Origin: CAYOEJ01 sp964403015
GTDB lineage: Bacteria; Actinomycetota; Actinomycetes; Actinomycetales; Actinomycetaceae
Direction: 5' to 3'
Length of the DNA: 6,093 nt
NCBI GenBank assembly: GCA_964403015.1
Contig: CAYOEJ010000067.1
Span: 1 to 6,093, forward strand
Positions 5,597 to 6,093 of the stretch are shown here, in pieces. A program made the translations under genes and the position numbers. Numbering within the stretch: position 1 is the stretch's first letter; each line of letters starts with the position of its first letter. The notes beneath the pieces are model-generated. The model saw only the letters and a program-made list of their open reading frames with translations, was not told the DNA's origin and ran no database searches.

Positions 5597-5602
5597 TCTC
5601 CA
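5586..5602 (+). repeat. Inverted repeat over the frr stop codon
   Basis: TGGAGAT-CTA-ATCTCCA is a perfect 7-bp stem with a three-base loop. It contains the TAA of frr (5594-5596) and lies six bases before the cdsA ATG. It hides the only GGAG near cdsA, and that GGAG is too far from the ATG (18 bases) to act as a normal ribosome binding site. There is no T-run, so it is not an ordinary terminator. Confidence 0.55.
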
Positions 5603-5608
5603 CGCACA

Positions 5609-6093
5609 ATGAGCGAAGCAGCAAAATCAGGACAAGCCGCGATTCTATCGCGGCTTGCTCCGCACCCTCCGAGACCTCCAGCGGAGGTTCACTCGAGGGC
5701 GGGACGTAATCTTCCCGCTGCTATCGCTACCGCTCTGCTTCTCCTGACGATCGCGGGGCTCACGCTGGCCTTTGAGATCAAGATCTTTGTGGGGCTCGTG
5801 GTCATTGCGCTCACACTTGGCCTGTGGGAGGCCGCTGGTGCATTCCTCGCACGTGAGATCCGGATCCCGCTGATACCGCTGCTCGTGGGCCAACTACTGA
5901 TGGTCATTTTTACGTGGACCCACGGTATTGGTGCCGGACTGATCGGCTTCCTTGTGACCTCAGCGGCCGCGCTGCTCGTGAGAACCTGGAGCCGGAAACC
6001 CGGAGCGTTAACGGATGGCACGGCAGGTATCTTCGCCCTGTCATGGGTGGGGCTCTTCGGTATTTTTGCCGTCGCGATGGCGGGCATGCCCAA
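5609..6093 (+). CDS. cdsA: Phosphatidate cytidylyltransferase (CDP-diacylglycerol synthase), N-terminal part
   Basis: The frame is open from the ATG at 5609 to the window end and gives 161 residues; the C-terminus with the CDP-OH signature is outside. The enzyme makes CDP-diacylglycerol from phosphatidate and CTP, the precursor of phosphatidylglycerol, cardiolipin and phosphatidylinositol in the membrane. The N-terminus is a hydrophilic, proline-rich tail (PHPPRPP, 18-24) followed by SRAGRNLPAAI (29-39), a hallmark of actinobacterial CdsA. Hydrophobic segments follow near 37-54, 58-73, 84-103, 107-123 and 138-157, as expected for this multi-helix protein. The call rests on this N-terminal motif, the helices and the standard frr-cdsA order. 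The ATG is 12 bases after the frr stop and is the only start codon between that stop and the conserved motif, yet it has no Shine-Dalgarno sequence. Two strong hairpins lie within its first 27 codons. Confidence 0.88.
   Translation, partial: MSEAAKSGQAAILSRLAPHPPRPPAEVHSRAGRNLPAAIATALLLLTIAGLTLAFEIKIFVGLVVIALTLGLWEAAGAFLAREIRIPLIPLLVGQLLMVIFTWTHGIGAGLIGFLVTSAAALLVRTWSRKPGALTDGTAGIFALSWVGLFGIFAVAMAGMP
5633..5657 (+). repeat. Perfect 11-bp inverted repeat inside the start of cdsA
   Basis: CAAGCCGCGAT-TCT-ATCGCGGCTTG (5633-5643 with 5647-5657) can form a very stable RNA hairpin. It covers codons 9-17 of cdsA, beginning 24 bases after the start codon. The bases that follow (CTCCGCACC) hold no T-run, so classical intrinsic termination is not indicated. 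The dyad is exact; any function is inferred. Confidence 0.6.
5674..5688 (+). repeat. Second hairpin inside the start of cdsA
   Basis: ACCTCC-AGC-GGAGGT is a perfect 6-bp stem with a three-base loop, 16 bases after the 11-bp repeat. Its right arm contains GGAGG, but no start codon follows at a usable distance. Part of its left arm (CTCCA, 5676-5680) could instead pair with TGGAG (5586-5590) of the hairpin at the frr stop. Confidence 0.45.

Noticed and set aside
5683..5700. GGAGG at 5683-5687 as a ribosome binding site for a later cdsA start
   Set aside because: No ATG, GTG or TTG follows within 4-12 bases in the cdsA frame, and the conserved SRAGRN motif begins only a few codons after it.
5689..6093. 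134-residue minus-strand ORF at the right edge
   Set aside because: It is opposite cdsA, whose plus-strand frame gives a clear SRAGRNLPAAI motif and membrane helices. The minus reading is low-complexity Ser/Ala/Pro/Arg.

Overview
The window looks like chromosomal DNA of a moderately GC-rich, high-GC Gram-positive bacterium (Actinobacteria). Three things point there: the pyrH-frr-cdsA order, a CdsA N-terminus of actinobacterial type (SRAGRNLPAAI), and a small S4-domain protein of the kind common in that phylum. I cannot name the genus. There are no tRNA or rRNA genes, insertion sequences, phage genes or CRISPR repeats, and no stretch over 300 bases lacks a gene.

Region 1 (1-2071, + strand) is the end of an electron-transfer operon. 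It holds the C-terminus of fixB (ETF alpha-like), complete fixC (ETF:quinone oxidoreductase-like flavoprotein), complete fixX (ferredoxin-like partner) and a 38-residue cysteine-rich ORF with a strong ribosome binding site. A perfect 12-bp hairpin with A and T tracts on both sides ends it. FixA should lie just upstream. FixABCX normally passes electrons from NADH to quinone and ferredoxin or flavodoxin. Nothing in the window suggests nitrogen fixation, so the electron sink is unknown.

Region 2 (2085-3722, - strand) is one convergent gene for a 14-helix DHA2-type major facilitator transporter. Its short leader contains a perfect dyad followed by a T-tract, which could be a terminator/attenuator, an mRNA 5' hairpin or an operator.

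Region 3 (3866-6093, + strand) is a housekeeping block for RNA, translation and lipid functions: an S4-domain RNA-binding protein (Hsp15-like), pyrH (UMP kinase), frr (ribosome recycling factor) and the start of cdsA (CDP-diacylglycerol synthase), which runs off the end. The genes are tightly spaced (32, 1 and 12 bases). pyrH probably also has its own promoter overlapping the stop of the S4 gene. rpsB-tsf, the usual upstream neighbour of pyrH, is not here. Three consecutive perfect hairpins sit at the frr/cdsA junction.

Most of the window is ordinary core genome. The points most worth a second look are the dyad in front of the transporter, the tiny cysteine-rich gene in the fix operon, and the hairpin series at the start of cdsA. 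I see no convincing previously undescribed multi-gene system.
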